NCBI GenBank assembly: GCA_963714795.1
Contig: CAVQPS010000008.1
Span: 550,980-614,979 of the forward strand
DNA from: DATIXJ01 sp963714795
GTDB lineage: Bacteria > Bacteroidota > Ignavibacteria > UBA10030 > SZUA-254
Length of the DNA: 64,000 nucleotides
Reading direction: 5' to 3'
A program made the position numbers and the translations under genes. Positions 53,897 through 62,679 of this stretch are shown piece after piece; within the stretch, counting starts at the first letter, position 1; every line of letters begins with the position of its first letter. The notes under the pieces were generated by a model. The model worked only from the letters and a program-made list of their open reading frames with translations, searched no databases and had not been told where the DNA came from.

Positions 53897-53960
53897 TCCA
53901 GAACTTTGTAGCTCATCGCGGTGTACCGCTCTGATCATTGCCTTCAACGGCGCTACCCTA
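53897..53960. repeat. Decayed repeat copy 1, downstream flank of aqpZ
   Basis: Shares CCA(G/A)AAC(T/C)TT(G/A)TAGCT(C/T)ATCGCGG(T/C)GTACC with 54917-54980 in the same orientation. Its minus strand reads 'YTAMSYKVLEDVFAVMG' before a stop, like the end of a lost protein; the other copy reads 'YAAISYKV'. Confidence 0.45.
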
Positions 53961-53970
53961 AATACAAAAC

Positions 53971-54001
53971 CTCAACCGGTTTTAAACCGATTGAGATTTT
54001 T
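53971..54001 (+). terminator. Rho-independent terminator
   Basis: CTCAACCGGTTT pairs with AAACCGATTGAG, followed by TTTTT. It ends the 52639-53870 transcript. Confidence 0.8.
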
Positions 54002-54090
54002 CCCGAAGGGATGGCTTTGCCAATGTAGTACTTGTAGCGGAGCAGTTCTCGACAAATCAAATCGTTAGCGTGTTAAGGCAAACATTATGA

Positions 54091-54780
54091 TCATTTTTCC
54101 GATTCGCCAATGAATCGGTAGATCACCGCGCCAAGAATTCCGCCAACGATTGGTGCAACCCAGAACAACCACAATTGAGCCACTGCCCAGTCTCCAACAA
54201 ACAACGCCACCCCGGTGCTGCGTGCAGGGTTCACTGAAGTATTCGTTACCGGAATACTGATCAAATGAATTAATGTGAGACCTAAACCAATTGCAATTGG
54301 TGCGAAGCCTTGCGGAGCGCGTTTGTCGGTTGCACCCATGATGATAAGCAAAAACATCATTGTCATGACCACTTCAGTTATCAATGCAGACAGGAGCGAG
54401 TATCCACCTGGAGAATGAACTCCATAACCGTTTGCCGCGAAGCCGGAAGATACATCAAAACCGGCCTTACCGCTTGCTATGATATAAAGAACACTGCCTG
54501 CAAGAATTGCTCCAAGAACCTGAGAAACGATGTACGGAAAAAGTTCTTTCGCCGGAAATCGCTTTCCCGCCCAAAGCCCAACCGAAATCGCCGGATTGAG
54601 ATGACAACCTGAGATATGCCCGATTGCAAATGCCATTGTAAGTACTGTTAATCCAAATGCAAGCGAAACACCGAGAAGACCGATCCCTACGTTTGGAAAT
54701 GCTGCGGCAATAACCGCACTACCGCATCCACCGAGTACTAACCAAAAGGTTCCGAAAAATTCAGCAAAATATCTCTTCAT
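54091..54780 (-). CDS. aqpZ: Aquaporin Z
   Basis: 229 residues, standard MIP length, six membrane helices. Two NPA boxes: 'GCHLNPAIS' (Asn ~62) and 'NTSVNPARS' (~185). The His in 'LIHLISIPVTNTSVNPARS' and the Arg after the second NPA are the AqpZ-type selectivity-filter residues, favouring water over glycerol. The protein moves water passively across the inner membrane under osmotic shifts. Monocistronic with its own promoter; AAAGGA precedes the start. Confidence 0.96.
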   Translation of the reverse strand: MKRYFAEFFGTFWLVLGGCGSAVIAAAFPNVGIGLLGVSLAFGLTVLTMAFAIGHISGCHLNPAISVGLWAGKRFPAKELFPYIVSQVLGAILAGSVLYIIASGKAGFDVSSGFAANGYGVHSPGGYSLLSALITEVVMTMMFLLIIMGATDKRAPQGFAPIAIGLGLTLIHLISIPVTNTSVNPARSTGVALFVGDWAVAQLWLFWVAPIVGGILGAVIYRFIGESEK

Positions 54781-54849
54781 GAGTGGTTCCTTTCAATTTG
54801 ATGTTTAATGTTTGCCAAAAGAAGTAGTTTCCTCAGTAGATTTTAACGC

Positions 54850-54880
54850 GTAATGTATGAAATGGATTTGGAATTGTCAA
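54850..54880 (-). promoter_or_regulatory. Predicted aqpZ promoter
   Basis: On the minus strand TTGACA (54880-54875), 17-bp spacer, TACATTAC (54857-54850), 70 bp before the ATG. Confidence 0.6.
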
Positions 54881-54916
54881 TCAGCAGGAACCAATTCTTA
54901 TAAAAACTTTGCCCCA

Positions 54917-54980
54917 ACATCCTCTCCAAACCTTATAGCTTATCGCGGCGTACCAACCTAATCTTTTACCATCTCTACCA
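54917..54980. repeat. Decayed repeat copy 2, upstream flank of aqpZ
   Basis: See 53897-53960: same orientation, core CCAAACCTTATAGCTTATCG followed by CGGCGTACC. On the minus strand this copy can be read 'GRDGKRLGWYAAISYKV'. Confidence 0.45.
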
Positions 54981-55179
54981 ACGGATCGAAATGGAGCAAT
55001 GTATTTCTGAGGGGGAGGAGGAGCGATTTAGAAATGAAGGATTTCCATGAGCCATTTCAAAAGGAAGGAGAATTGCTAATAAAATTTCAATTTGTCTAAA
55101 ATAGTCTCAAATATGATTAAAATATATCCAAATCACGGTTTCTGTCAATGATATTATGTTTATTTTATCACATACCCAC

Positions 55180-55210
55180 TTGACGGTAACAATGAATTTT
55201 ATTAGATTTT
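55180..55210 (+). promoter_or_regulatory. Predicted promoter of the MASE1 kinase operon
   Basis: TTGACG (55180-55185), 17-bp spacer, TAGATTTT (55203-55210). It implies a ~290-nt leader. Confidence 0.5.
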
Positions 55211-55505
55211 CGAATCAGGCAGTCGGAGTTTTTTTAAATAAGTCTTGCATGCAGTCAAGGGCTTGACGATGACGAATTCGATGTCAGTGATCTATGAAAC
55301 CCGTAAGTCAGAATATTCGAAAGAGTGTTCTTGCTTAGGGGTTTTTTGTTTTTGTTGGATTCCATGGATTGGGTTACGGTTAACCGGGACCGAAAGAGCT
55401 TTTGAGTTTTTGAATTTAGATAAACGGTATACTCCATCCGACGCTTGTTATTAGAAGACTTCAACATGTTTAAAAAATATCCTCAATCCGGAAAGTCAAT
55501 TTTCA

Positions 55506-57548
55506 ATGTTTAGGAATAATCACCAAATCCGTGGCTCCCCTTTCAAACTCATCAAAGAACATTGTATTCTTACTTTACTCCTTGCGGGCATTTATTTTCT
55601 TATTGGGAAATTTGGGCTTTCTTTTGCAACTATCCATGTAAGTGCCAGCCCGATCTGGCCTCCCGCCGGTATCGCTTTAACGGCATTACTTGTGTATGGC
55701 TACCGGGCTTGGGTTGGAATTTTCATCGGTGCTTTTTTGGTAAATCTTACAACTGCGGGCACTGTGCTGACTTCGGTAGCTATCGCAACAGGAAATACGC
55801 TTGAGGGTGTCCTTGGTGCCTATTTGATCAACCGTTTTGCCAATGGAAGAAATGTCTTCGGGCGTTCAAAAGATGTAATAAAATTTACCATCCTTGCTGC
55901 GCTTCTCAGCACTTCTGTAAGTGCAACAATTGGAGTTACAGGTTTGTCGATAGCAGGTTACGCACAATGGAGAGATTTTGTCCCAATCTGTCTCACGTGG
56001 TGGTTAGGTGATGGTTCAGGTGAGCTCATCGTTGTACCCCTTTTGCTTCAATGGATGAAAGGGGAACAAATGCATTGGGACAAGGCAAAAATTATTGAAG
56101 CAATATTCTTTGGGATACTCTTATTGGCTACCGGCCTAGTTGTTTTTGGTCACCTTAACTACCCACTATTGAATAACTATCCTATAGTCTTTATTTGTGC
56201 CCCGGTTTTAGTTGTAATTGCCTTCAGGTTTGGACCTCGAGAGACGGCCACGGCAACCGCCATTCTATCAGCAATTTCCGTGTGGGGAACGGTCAGCGGA
56301 TTCGGTTCGTTTGTGGTAAATACAAGGAACGCCTCTCTGCTGTTATTAGAGACGTTCATGGGCGTCAATGCGGTTATGGCTCTCATGGTTGCGGCGGTGG
56401 TGTCTGAGCGGAAAGATGTGATGGCGGCATTGCGTAAAGCATACTCGGATCTCGACTTGCGGGTTCATGAACGTACCGCAGATCTTTCGAAGGCAATCGG
56501 TGAACTACAATTCGAAATGAATGAGCGAAAACGTGCCGAAGAAAAATTCCGGGATCTGCTTGAGTCCGCTCCCGACGCCATGGTAATTACCGATGCAGAA
56601 GGAATCATCAACCTTGTCAACTCACAGACAGAAACAATGTTCGGATACACGAGAAAAGAACTATTGGGACAACGAATCGAGATTTTGCTTCCCCATCGAT
56701 TTCATAATAATCATAACGAGCATCGGGTGAAATACTCCGCCGAACCTCGATTTCGTCCTATGGGAGAGGGTTTGGAGTTGTTCGGGTTGCGAAAAGATAA
56801 CACGGAATTTCCGGTGGAGATCAGTTTGAGCCCCATCAGTACTTCTGAAGGTGACTTGTTTACAGCTGCGATAAGAGACATCACGGAAAGAAAACGAATT
56901 GAAGCACAAGCCAAAGAAGCGTTTCGAAAAGAAGTGCTTCTCAAAGAAATTCATCATCGTGTGAAGAACAACCTTCAGGTGGTTGCGAGCATGTTAAGCC
57001 TTCAATCCGAGTATCTCACCGACCCAAGATTGCTGGGAATTCTTGCCGATAGCCAGAACCGTATAAAGGCAATTAGCTTAATCCATGAAAAGCTCTACCA
57101 ATCCAAAGATCTTGGAAAAGTGGAGATGGGTCCCTATTTCGAATCGCTCGGTGTCAATTTGTTGCGAACTCATATGATGTATCCGTCGAGCGTGACTATT
57201 AAAGTTAATGCTGAAGGAATTTATCTTGGAATCGACACTGCCATTCCCTGTGGCTTGGTTATAAATGAACTCGTCTCGAATTGTTTGAAGCATGCTTTTC
57301 CAAACGGAAGAGAAGGAGAAATATCCATACTTCTTCATTCGGCAAACAATGGAAGCTTTATTCTGCAAGTGCAAGATAATGGAATTGGTTTTCCGAAAGA
57401 AATAGATTTCCGTAACACAAGGTCATTAGGGCTTCAACTTGTAATCATGTTCGTCCAGCAATTCAATGGAACCATAGAATTAGATTCTCACAATGGTACA
57501 AAGTATACCATCACTTTTAAAGAAAAAATATATGCAGACAGAATATAA
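55506..57548 (+). CDS. MASE1-PAS sensor histidine kinase (HisKA_2 type)
   Basis: 680 residues. Residues ~18-310 are a MASE1 sensory membrane domain of eight or more helices ('GLSFATIHVSASPIWPPAGI', 'WWLGDGSGELIVVPLLL'). A coiled-coil linker (~318-345) leads to a PAS domain (~347-465: 'FRDLLESAPDAMVITDAEG', 'VEISLSPI', 'AAIRDITERKRIE'), then a HisKA_2 domain with the phospho-His in 'LKEIHHRVKNNLQVVASML' (~483) and an HATPase ('CGLVINELVSNCLKHAFPNG', 'VQDNGIGFP', 'GLQLV'). This class usually phosphorylates receivers without DNA-binding domains, consistent with the overlapping downstream regulator. The signal is unknown; MASE1 often senses small membrane-permeable or metabolic cues. Confidence 0.93.
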   Translation: MFRNNHQIRGSPFKLIKEHCILTLLLAGIYFLIGKFGLSFATIHVSASPIWPPAGIALTALLVYGYRAWVGIFIGAFLVNLTTAGTVLTSVAIATGNTLEGVLGAYLINRFANGRNVFGRSKDVIKFTILAALLSTSVSATIGVTGLSIAGYAQWRDFVPICLTWWLGDGSGELIVVPLLLQWMKGEQMHWDKAKIIEAIFFGILLLATGLVVFGHLNYPLLNNYPIVFICAPVLVVIAFRFGPRETATATAILSAISVWGTVSGFGSFVVNTRNASLLLLETFMGVNAVMALMVAAVVSERKDVMAALRKAYSDLDLRVHERTADLSKAIGELQFEMNERKRAEEKFRDLLESAPDAMVITDAEGIINLVNSQTETMFGYTRKELLGQRIEILLPHRFHNNHNEHRVKYSAEPRFRPMGEGLELFGLRKDNTEFPVEISLSPISTSEGDLFTAAIRDITERKRIEAQAKEAFRKEVLLKEIHHRVKNNLQVVASMLSLQSEYLTDPRLLGILADSQNRIKAISLIHEKLYQSKDLGKVEMGPYFESLGVNLLRTHMMYPSSVTIKVNAEGIYLGIDTAIPCGLVINELVSNCLKHAFPNGREGEISILLHSANNGSFILQVQDNGIGFPKEIDFRNTRSLGLQLVIMFVQQFNGTIELDSHNGTKYTITFKEKIYADRI

Positions 57549-58167
57549 AGAAGCGGACAGGGTGAAAGTCCTGATTGTCGAAGACGAAATCGTCATTGCA
57601 AAGGATTTACAGAAGAATTTGGAAAGGCTTGGGTACAGTGTTCCCGGTCTCGCCGTATCGGCTAAACAGGCCATGGAAAAAGTACGTGAGTATCATCCCG
57701 ATCTTGTGTTAATGGACATCATGCTCAACGATAAAGAGGATGGAATCGAGGCGGCAAAAAAAATTCGGTCTGACTTTGACCTGCCAATTATCTACCTCAC
57801 CGCTTATTCCGATAACGAAACAGTGAAGCGATTGACAGCCACGGACCCCTTTGGCTACATCCTTAAACCATTCGATGTTAATTACGTGAAGATTATTATC
57901 GATATTGCTTTGTACAAACATGGCCTTGAAAGAGAAAAAGAACGATTGATTGCAGAACTTCAAAATGCATTAGAACACGTTAGGCGGTTGAAAGGTTTGC
58001 TCCCGATCTGTGCATGGTGTAAGAAAATTCGTGACGACAGAGGATACTGGCAGGAAGTAGAAACATATCTTCATGAGCACTCTGATGTTGACTTCAGTCA
58101 TGGTATTTGTCCGGAATGTACGGAAAAGTTTCATCGAGATTTTACCGAGAAGCACAGAAAATCATGA
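57532..58167 (+). CDS. Response regulator with C-terminal Cys-rich motif
   Basis: 211 residues from ATG 57532, overlapping the kinase by 17 bases. Receiver domain: 'VLIVEDEIVIAKDLQKNL', the phospho-Asp in 'LVLMDIMLNDKEDG' (~62), 'IIYLTAYSD', 'GYILKPF'. A helical linker follows, then a C-terminal segment 'LLPICAWCKKIRDDRGYW' and 'SHGICPECTEKFH' with four cysteines in two CxxC pairs, a probable zinc knuckle frequently seen in such regulators and PAS proteins. No DNA-binding domain, so the output is protein-level or unknown. Confidence 0.92.
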   Translation: MQTEYKEADRVKVLIVEDEIVIAKDLQKNLERLGYSVPGLAVSAKQAMEKVREYHPDLVLMDIMLNDKEDGIEAAKKIRSDFDLPIIYLTAYSDNETVKRLTATDPFGYILKPFDVNYVKIIIDIALYKHGLEREKERLIAELQNALEHVRRLKGLLPICAWCKKIRDDRGYWQEVETYLHEHSDVDFSHGICPECTEKFHRDFTEKHRKS

Positions 58168-58490
58168 ATCATAACGGTCTTCGAATTTTGTTCTAAGATT
58201 CTTACTCAAATTCCTATTGAAATACTTTTCTGGGGAAACTTACAGGGAAGGACATATCTATTCTCGTTAATAACACGATTAAACAACATTTTATATTAAC
58301 TCTGAGACAATAAATTATTTTTAACTTGACTTCGCGCAAATCCGGTATTAGATTTTATTAGTAGGAGCCGGCTCGACTGCTTTCAATCCGTAATCCGGTG
58401 ATTGGTGGAGGAGAATCAAAGTTCTGTTATTCAAAGGCACAGAGGAATCGACTGAAGCTTCATCTAAATTTATAGGAGCGAAGCAAGACG
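58168..58490. other. Intergenic region upstream of the trehalose locus
   Basis: 323 bp, no coding potential. It contains the promoter at 58326-58356 and a GAGCCGGCTC palindrome (about 58365-58374) near the expected transcript start. Confidence 0.5.
58326..58356 (+). promoter_or_regulatory. Predicted promoter of the trehalose operon
   Basis: TTGACT (58326-58331), 17-bp spacer, TAGATTTT (58349-58356), 134 bp before the first ATG. A GAGCCGGCTC palindrome lies just downstream. Confidence 0.6.
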
Positions 58491-59138
58491 ATGGATTCTA
58501 CAGCATTTCATTTCAAGACGAAAATTGATTTGACAATACTACTCGGAATGAAAGCCACAACGGTATCCGAATTATTGGCCGGCATCAATTCGGCACCGGA
58601 ATCTTCTATTTATTTCCATACTCATAAATTTCTCCGGCTGCACCAGGCTGTTTTTCCCGAACCCCTCAATGATTTCTCAATGTGGGTAACCAATGCACTT
58701 AACGAAAACACTCTCGGTGAACGAATTTCAGGCATGGATATGATTCAGATTCGAACCCTGGCGGACTTGAGGATAAAATTGGTTGATCTCCTCGATGATT
58801 TCCTCTCCTTTTCTGTGAGGGATGTGGAGGCGGCGCCGGGAGAAGAATTTCATTTTATGTCCTCTCAGTCATTTATTGTTGAATCGCCGTATGTTGCCCG
58901 CACTCTTGACGAGTTTGTAAATTGTTTGGATCATATAAGCCCATCTTCATTATTTTACCATATTTTCGATGCTCGTCTCAGAATGAACCGGGAAGAAAAT
59001 GATTTTTCGGAATGGTTCCGCAAAACCGGCAATGAATCTCTCGCTGAAGCGATGCAGCACATCGATCCCTATTCACAAACGCTTGAAAGTTTGCGAAGAA
59101 ATATTATCAAATCCATTAGCATCCATGCCAAGCATTGA
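58491..59138 (+). CDS. DUF5752 family protein
   Basis: 215 residues, cytoplasmic, mostly helical. It matches the DUF5752 type found directly upstream of TreT-like trehalose glycosyltransferases: 'VSELLAGINSAPESSIYFHT', 'WVTNALNENTLGERISGMDM', 'NDFSEWFRKTGNESLAEAM'. Function unproven; co-occurrence suggests a partner or regulator of trehalose synthesis. AGGAG lies upstream. Its end overlaps the glycosyltransferase start by 14 bases. Confidence 0.85.
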   Translation: MDSTAFHFKTKIDLTILLGMKATTVSELLAGINSAPESSIYFHTHKFLRLHQAVFPEPLNDFSMWVTNALNENTLGERISGMDMIQIRTLADLRIKLVDLLDDFLSFSVRDVEAAPGEEFHFMSSQSFIVESPYVARTLDEFVNCLDHISPSSLFYHIFDARLRMNREENDFSEWFRKTGNESLAEAMQHIDPYSQTLESLRRNIIKSISIHAKH

Positions 59139-60345
59139 AGATTATATTCCCATCGTTGGGAAAGAAAGTGTTGATGAACTATTTCTTCTCGGGAAGACCA
59201 TGAATGGTAAAACATTTCAAAACATTAACTCGACCTCCGTCGGCGGAGGGGTGGCAGAAATTCTATCGAGGATGGTTCCGTTACTGCGTGACGTCGGTGT
59301 GAACGCCCGATGGGATGTAATCAAGGGAGACGAAAAATTCTTTGCCATTACCAAAAATATTCATAATGCATTGCACGGCGCAAATGTCAATCTCACCGAT
59401 GAAAATATTGAATATTTTATGGAAGTCTCAAGAACAAATGCTTCCGAACTCGATCTCACATCGGAATATGTATTGGTGCATGATCCACAACCCGTTGCTT
59501 TGATAGAAAGACGGGTTCGGGAAAGAAATTATTGGGTGTGGCGCGGACACGTGGACTTTTCGGATCCGAACTTGCCGGTCTGGGATTTCCTTGCAAGATT
59601 CGTGAACAAATATGATGCTGCAGTGTTCTCGGCTCCATCGTTTGCGAGACAACTCGACATAAAACAAATACTCATCCCTCCCTCGATCGATCCGTTATCA
59701 GATAAGAACAAGGATCTTTCAGAAAATACGATACAAGAGGTGTTTCAACGATTCGGTATCGATCCGTCTCGGCCGGTCATTACGCAAATTTCACGTTTCG
59801 ATTATCTGAAAGACCCTATGGGGGTCATTAAAGCATACAAAATGGTAAAACCATATATCGACATACAACTTGTCCTTGCTGGCGGCGGAGCAACTGATGA
59901 CCCGGATGGATTGAAAACGATGGCTGATGTACAGGAAGCTGCAAAAGATGATAAGGATATCTTTGTTCTTTTCCTGCCGCCGGCAAGTGATATTGTCATC
60001 AATGCGCTCCAACGCGGCTCAACGCTTATCCTGCAGAAGTCGTTGAGAGAAGGATTTGGACTGACAGTCTCTGAAGCACTATGGAAAGGTAAGCCGGTTA
60101 TCGCTTCTGCTGTCGGCGGAATTCCCCTGCAGATTTCAGACAAATATTCCGGCATTCTTACCCGTACCATTGAAGGAACCGCCTACTGGATTAAACGGCT
60201 TATCAATGAACCTGCTTACGCTCAAGCACTTGGAACCAACGGAAAAAAACATATCAAGGACAATTTTCTCATCACACGGCACATCAAAGACTATCTGCTT
60301 GCGTTTCTTTCACTCGTGCACAAGAACGATATAGTTTACCTATGA
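59125..60345 (+). CDS. treT: TreT-like trehalose glycosyltransferring synthase (GT4)
   Basis: 406 residues from ATG 59125. GT-B fold, family GT4. TreT hallmarks: 'NSTSVGGGVAEILSRMVPLL' (N-terminal nucleotide-sugar loop), 'YVLVHDPQPVALI', 'VWRGHVDFSDPN', then 'ITQISRFDYLKDPMGVIKAY' and 'LREGFGLTVSEALWKGKPVI' with the donor-binding Glu. TreT makes trehalose directly from glucose and a nucleoside-diphosphate glucose, reversibly. It is followed 31 bp on by an OtsA-OtsB fusion, so two routes to trehalose are encoded together. Related trehalose phosphorylase-like activity cannot be excluded. Confidence 0.88.
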   Translation: MPSIEDYIPIVGKESVDELFLLGKTMNGKTFQNINSTSVGGGVAEILSRMVPLLRDVGVNARWDVIKGDEKFFAITKNIHNALHGANVNLTDENIEYFMEVSRTNASELDLTSEYVLVHDPQPVALIERRVRERNYWVWRGHVDFSDPNLPVWDFLARFVNKYDAAVFSAPSFARQLDIKQILIPPSIDPLSDKNKDLSENTIQEVFQRFGIDPSRPVITQISRFDYLKDPMGVIKAYKMVKPYIDIQLVLAGGGATDDPDGLKTMADVQEAAKDDKDIFVLFLPPASDIVINALQRGSTLILQKSLREGFGLTVSEALWKGKPVIASAVGGIPLQISDKYSGILTRTIEGTAYWIKRLINEPAYAQALGTNGKKHIKDNFLITRHIKDYLLAFLSLVHKNDIVYL

Positions 60346-60376
60346 TCCTATTCATGAACGATAGAAAGGACGACCT

Positions 60377-62653
60377 ATGAATCATACATCCCAAGTCTCA
60401 CGCCGGACAATCATTGTTTCCAATCGACTTCCTTTCACCGTCTCAAACGTCGATGGCCAATGGCAGTTTGCAGATAGTGTCGGTGGTCTTGCGACCGGCT
60501 TGCAATCTTTTCTTCGGTCGAACGGAGGATCATCAAACGGCAATTCAGAATATATCTGGGTCGGATGGCCGGGTAGTACGGTCACTGACGAGTTTAAGGA
60601 ACAAGTAAAGTCCAGGTCAATAATTGAACATCATGCCTTTCCGGTTTTTCTTTCCGAAGAAGAGATAAACAAATTCTATCATGGATTTTGCAATAAGACG
60701 CTTTGGCCGTTGTTTCATTATTTTCCTTCTCATGCGGAATATAATCATGAGTTTTGGTCGCATTATATCGACGTCAATAAAGCATTCTGCGATTCTTTGA
60801 TTGACCTGATACGAGACGGCGATAATATTTGGATTCATGACTACCATCTTATGTTGCTTCCACAAATGTTGCGGGAGCGATTACCGTCTCTTCACATAGG
60901 TTTTTTCCTGCATATTCCATTTCCAAATTTCGAAATCTTCCGTCTCCTGCCGCAGCAATGGCGCCGTGAGGTTCTCAGAGGACTCTTGGGCGCGGACCTG
61001 ATCGGGTTTCATACATTTGATTATATGCAGGATTTTCTCCGATGTGTCCTGCGGATCCTGGGGCATGAATCCAACATGGGGAGGATTCTCGTCGGAGAAC
61101 GGATGGTACAAGTTGAAACATTTCCGATGGGTATCGATTTCAATAAATTTAATGAAGTTGCCGAAAATGCCGATGTGCAAAACGAAAGACAAGAACTTAA
61201 AAAATCCCTCGACGGAATAAAGGTCATTCTCTCCGTCGACCGATTAGATTATTCGAAAGGGATCATCAATCGTCTTTTGGGGTTTGAAACATTTCTTACG
61301 GTACATTCGAATTGGCGCGAAAAGGTAACATTACTTGTCGTGCTGGTGCCTTCGCGTATCGGTGTCGACCATTACGAGACGATGAAAAAGAACATTGAAG
61401 AGCTCGTAGGAAATATCAACGGTAAATTCGGGACGATCGGCTGGACACCAATCATTTATCAATATAAGGCCCTTCCTTTTTCAAAACTTGTTGCCATGTA
61501 TGGCATGAGTCATGTAGCGCTCGTTACGCCCTTGCGTGACGGGATGAACCTTGTTGCCAAGGAATATATTGCAAGCAGAAGAGATCAAACCGGTGTTCTT
61601 ATTCTGAGCGAGATGGCAGGGGCGGCGAAGGAACTTGGCGAGTCCATCATCATCAATCCAAATAATCGTGAGGAAATTGCAGAATCTCTGAAAGAAGCAC
61701 TCGAAATGCCGGAAGAAGAACAGCGGCGGCGCAATCAAATCATGCAACAGAGATTGAAGCGGTATGATGTTAAACGGTGGGCAAAAGATTTTTTAGGCGA
61801 GTTGGCCACCGTCCGGCAAACCGACGAGGTGTTTTTCGGAAAACTTCTCGATACCAAAACAAAAAATAATTTGACGGATCGCTATACCACCGCCACAAAA
61901 CGACTTATCCTTCTTGATTACGATGGGACACTGATTGGTTTTTCAAAAAAGCCAATGCAAGCACGGCCAAGCGAGGAACTTCGAACACTGTTAATGGATC
62001 TGTATGAGGATCCTTTAAACGACATCGTTATCGTCAGCGGCCGGCGAAAAGACAACCTGGAAGAATGGTTCGGCTCATATCCGATTACTTTGATAGCGGA
62101 ACATGGGGCTTGGATAAAACATCCCTACGCAGACTGGACTTTGATAAAGCATCTTGTGAACGATTGGAAACCAAAGGTTCTTCCGATTCTCGAACTGTAT
62201 TCGGATCGAGTGCCCGGTTCTTTCATTGAAGAAAAAGACTACTCCGTCGCATGGCATTACCGTATGGCGGATAATGAACATGCCCGGCTTGCGGTGCAGG
62301 AAATGACCGATGATTTAATTGCCTTTACCGCAAATATCGATGTCCAGGTGTTGCAGGGAAATAAAGTCATAGAAATTCGAAATGGCGGCGTTAGCAAGGG
62401 CACTGCAACCCTTTACCTGCTTGCGAAATCTGAATATGATTTCATTCTCGCACTTGGGGATGATTGGACTGATGAAGACATGTTCTCGGCTTTGGGTGAC
62501 GACGCTTTCTCATTCCACGTTGGTCCAAATCCTACGAGAGCTCGTTTCGTAATCAGAAATACTAAGGAAGTCATTCGACTTCTTGAAGATCTAACAATGC
62601 CAATATCTTCCGGAAACAACCTGTTTGGAAAGCTTTTATCACATTCCGGCTAA
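60377..62653 (+). CDS. Bifunctional trehalose-6-phosphate synthase/phosphatase (OtsA-OtsB fusion)
   Basis: 758 residues. N-terminal GT20 trehalose-6-phosphate synthase (~10-490): 'IIVSNRLPFTV', 'DSVGGLATGLQSFL', 'IWIHDYHLMLLPQMLRERLP', 'HIPFPNFEIFRLLP', 'SVDRLDYSKGIINRLLGFE', 'TPLRDGMNLVAKEYIASR'. C-terminal HAD phosphatase (~505-740): 'LILLDYDGTLIGF' with the nucleophile Asp, 'IVIVSGRRKDNLEEWF', and 'ALGDDWTDEDMFSAL'. It converts UDP-glucose plus glucose-6-phosphate to trehalose-6-phosphate and then dephosphorylates it, in one cytoplasmic chain. Such fusions are common in Bacteroidota and eukaryotes. Likely for osmotic or desiccation stress. Confidence 0.96.
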   Translation: MNHTSQVSRRTIIVSNRLPFTVSNVDGQWQFADSVGGLATGLQSFLRSNGGSSNGNSEYIWVGWPGSTVTDEFKEQVKSRSIIEHHAFPVFLSEEEINKFYHGFCNKTLWPLFHYFPSHAEYNHEFWSHYIDVNKAFCDSLIDLIRDGDNIWIHDYHLMLLPQMLRERLPSLHIGFFLHIPFPNFEIFRLLPQQWRREVLRGLLGADLIGFHTFDYMQDFLRCVLRILGHESNMGRILVGERMVQVETFPMGIDFNKFNEVAENADVQNERQELKKSLDGIKVILSVDRLDYSKGIINRLLGFETFLTVHSNWREKVTLLVVLVPSRIGVDHYETMKKNIEELVGNINGKFGTIGWTPIIYQYKALPFSKLVAMYGMSHVALVTPLRDGMNLVAKEYIASRRDQTGVLILSEMAGAAKELGESIIINPNNREEIAESLKEALEMPEEEQRRRNQIMQQRLKRYDVKRWAKDFLGELATVRQTDEVFFGKLLDTKTKNNLTDRYTTATKRLILLDYDGTLIGFSKKPMQARPSEELRTLLMDLYEDPLNDIVIVSGRRKDNLEEWFGSYPITLIAEHGAWIKHPYADWTLIKHLVNDWKPKVLPILELYSDRVPGSFIEEKDYSVAWHYRMADNEHARLAVQEMTDDLIAFTANIDVQVLQGNKVIEIRNGGVSKGTATLYLLAKSEYDFILALGDDWTDEDMFSALGDDAFSFHVGPNPTRARFVIRNTKEVIRLLEDLTMPISSGNNLFGKLLSHSG

Positions 62654-62679
62654 TGTTGTATTCCTTGTCGAAATACTTT

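Larger units (their letters stand above)
54781..55505. other. Divergent intergenic region between aqpZ and the MASE1 kinase
   Basis: 725 bp. Holds the aqpZ promoter (54850-54880), a decayed repeat (54917-54980) and the kinase promoter (55180-55210). A 69-codon frame at 55245-55454 has no coding character. The stretch from 55212 to 55505 would be an unusually long leader for the kinase mRNA. Confidence 0.5.

Noticed and set aside
55245..55454. 69-codon open frame before the MASE1 kinase
   Set aside because: No Shine-Dalgarno, Cys/Trp-rich random-looking sequence, and no neighbour relationship.
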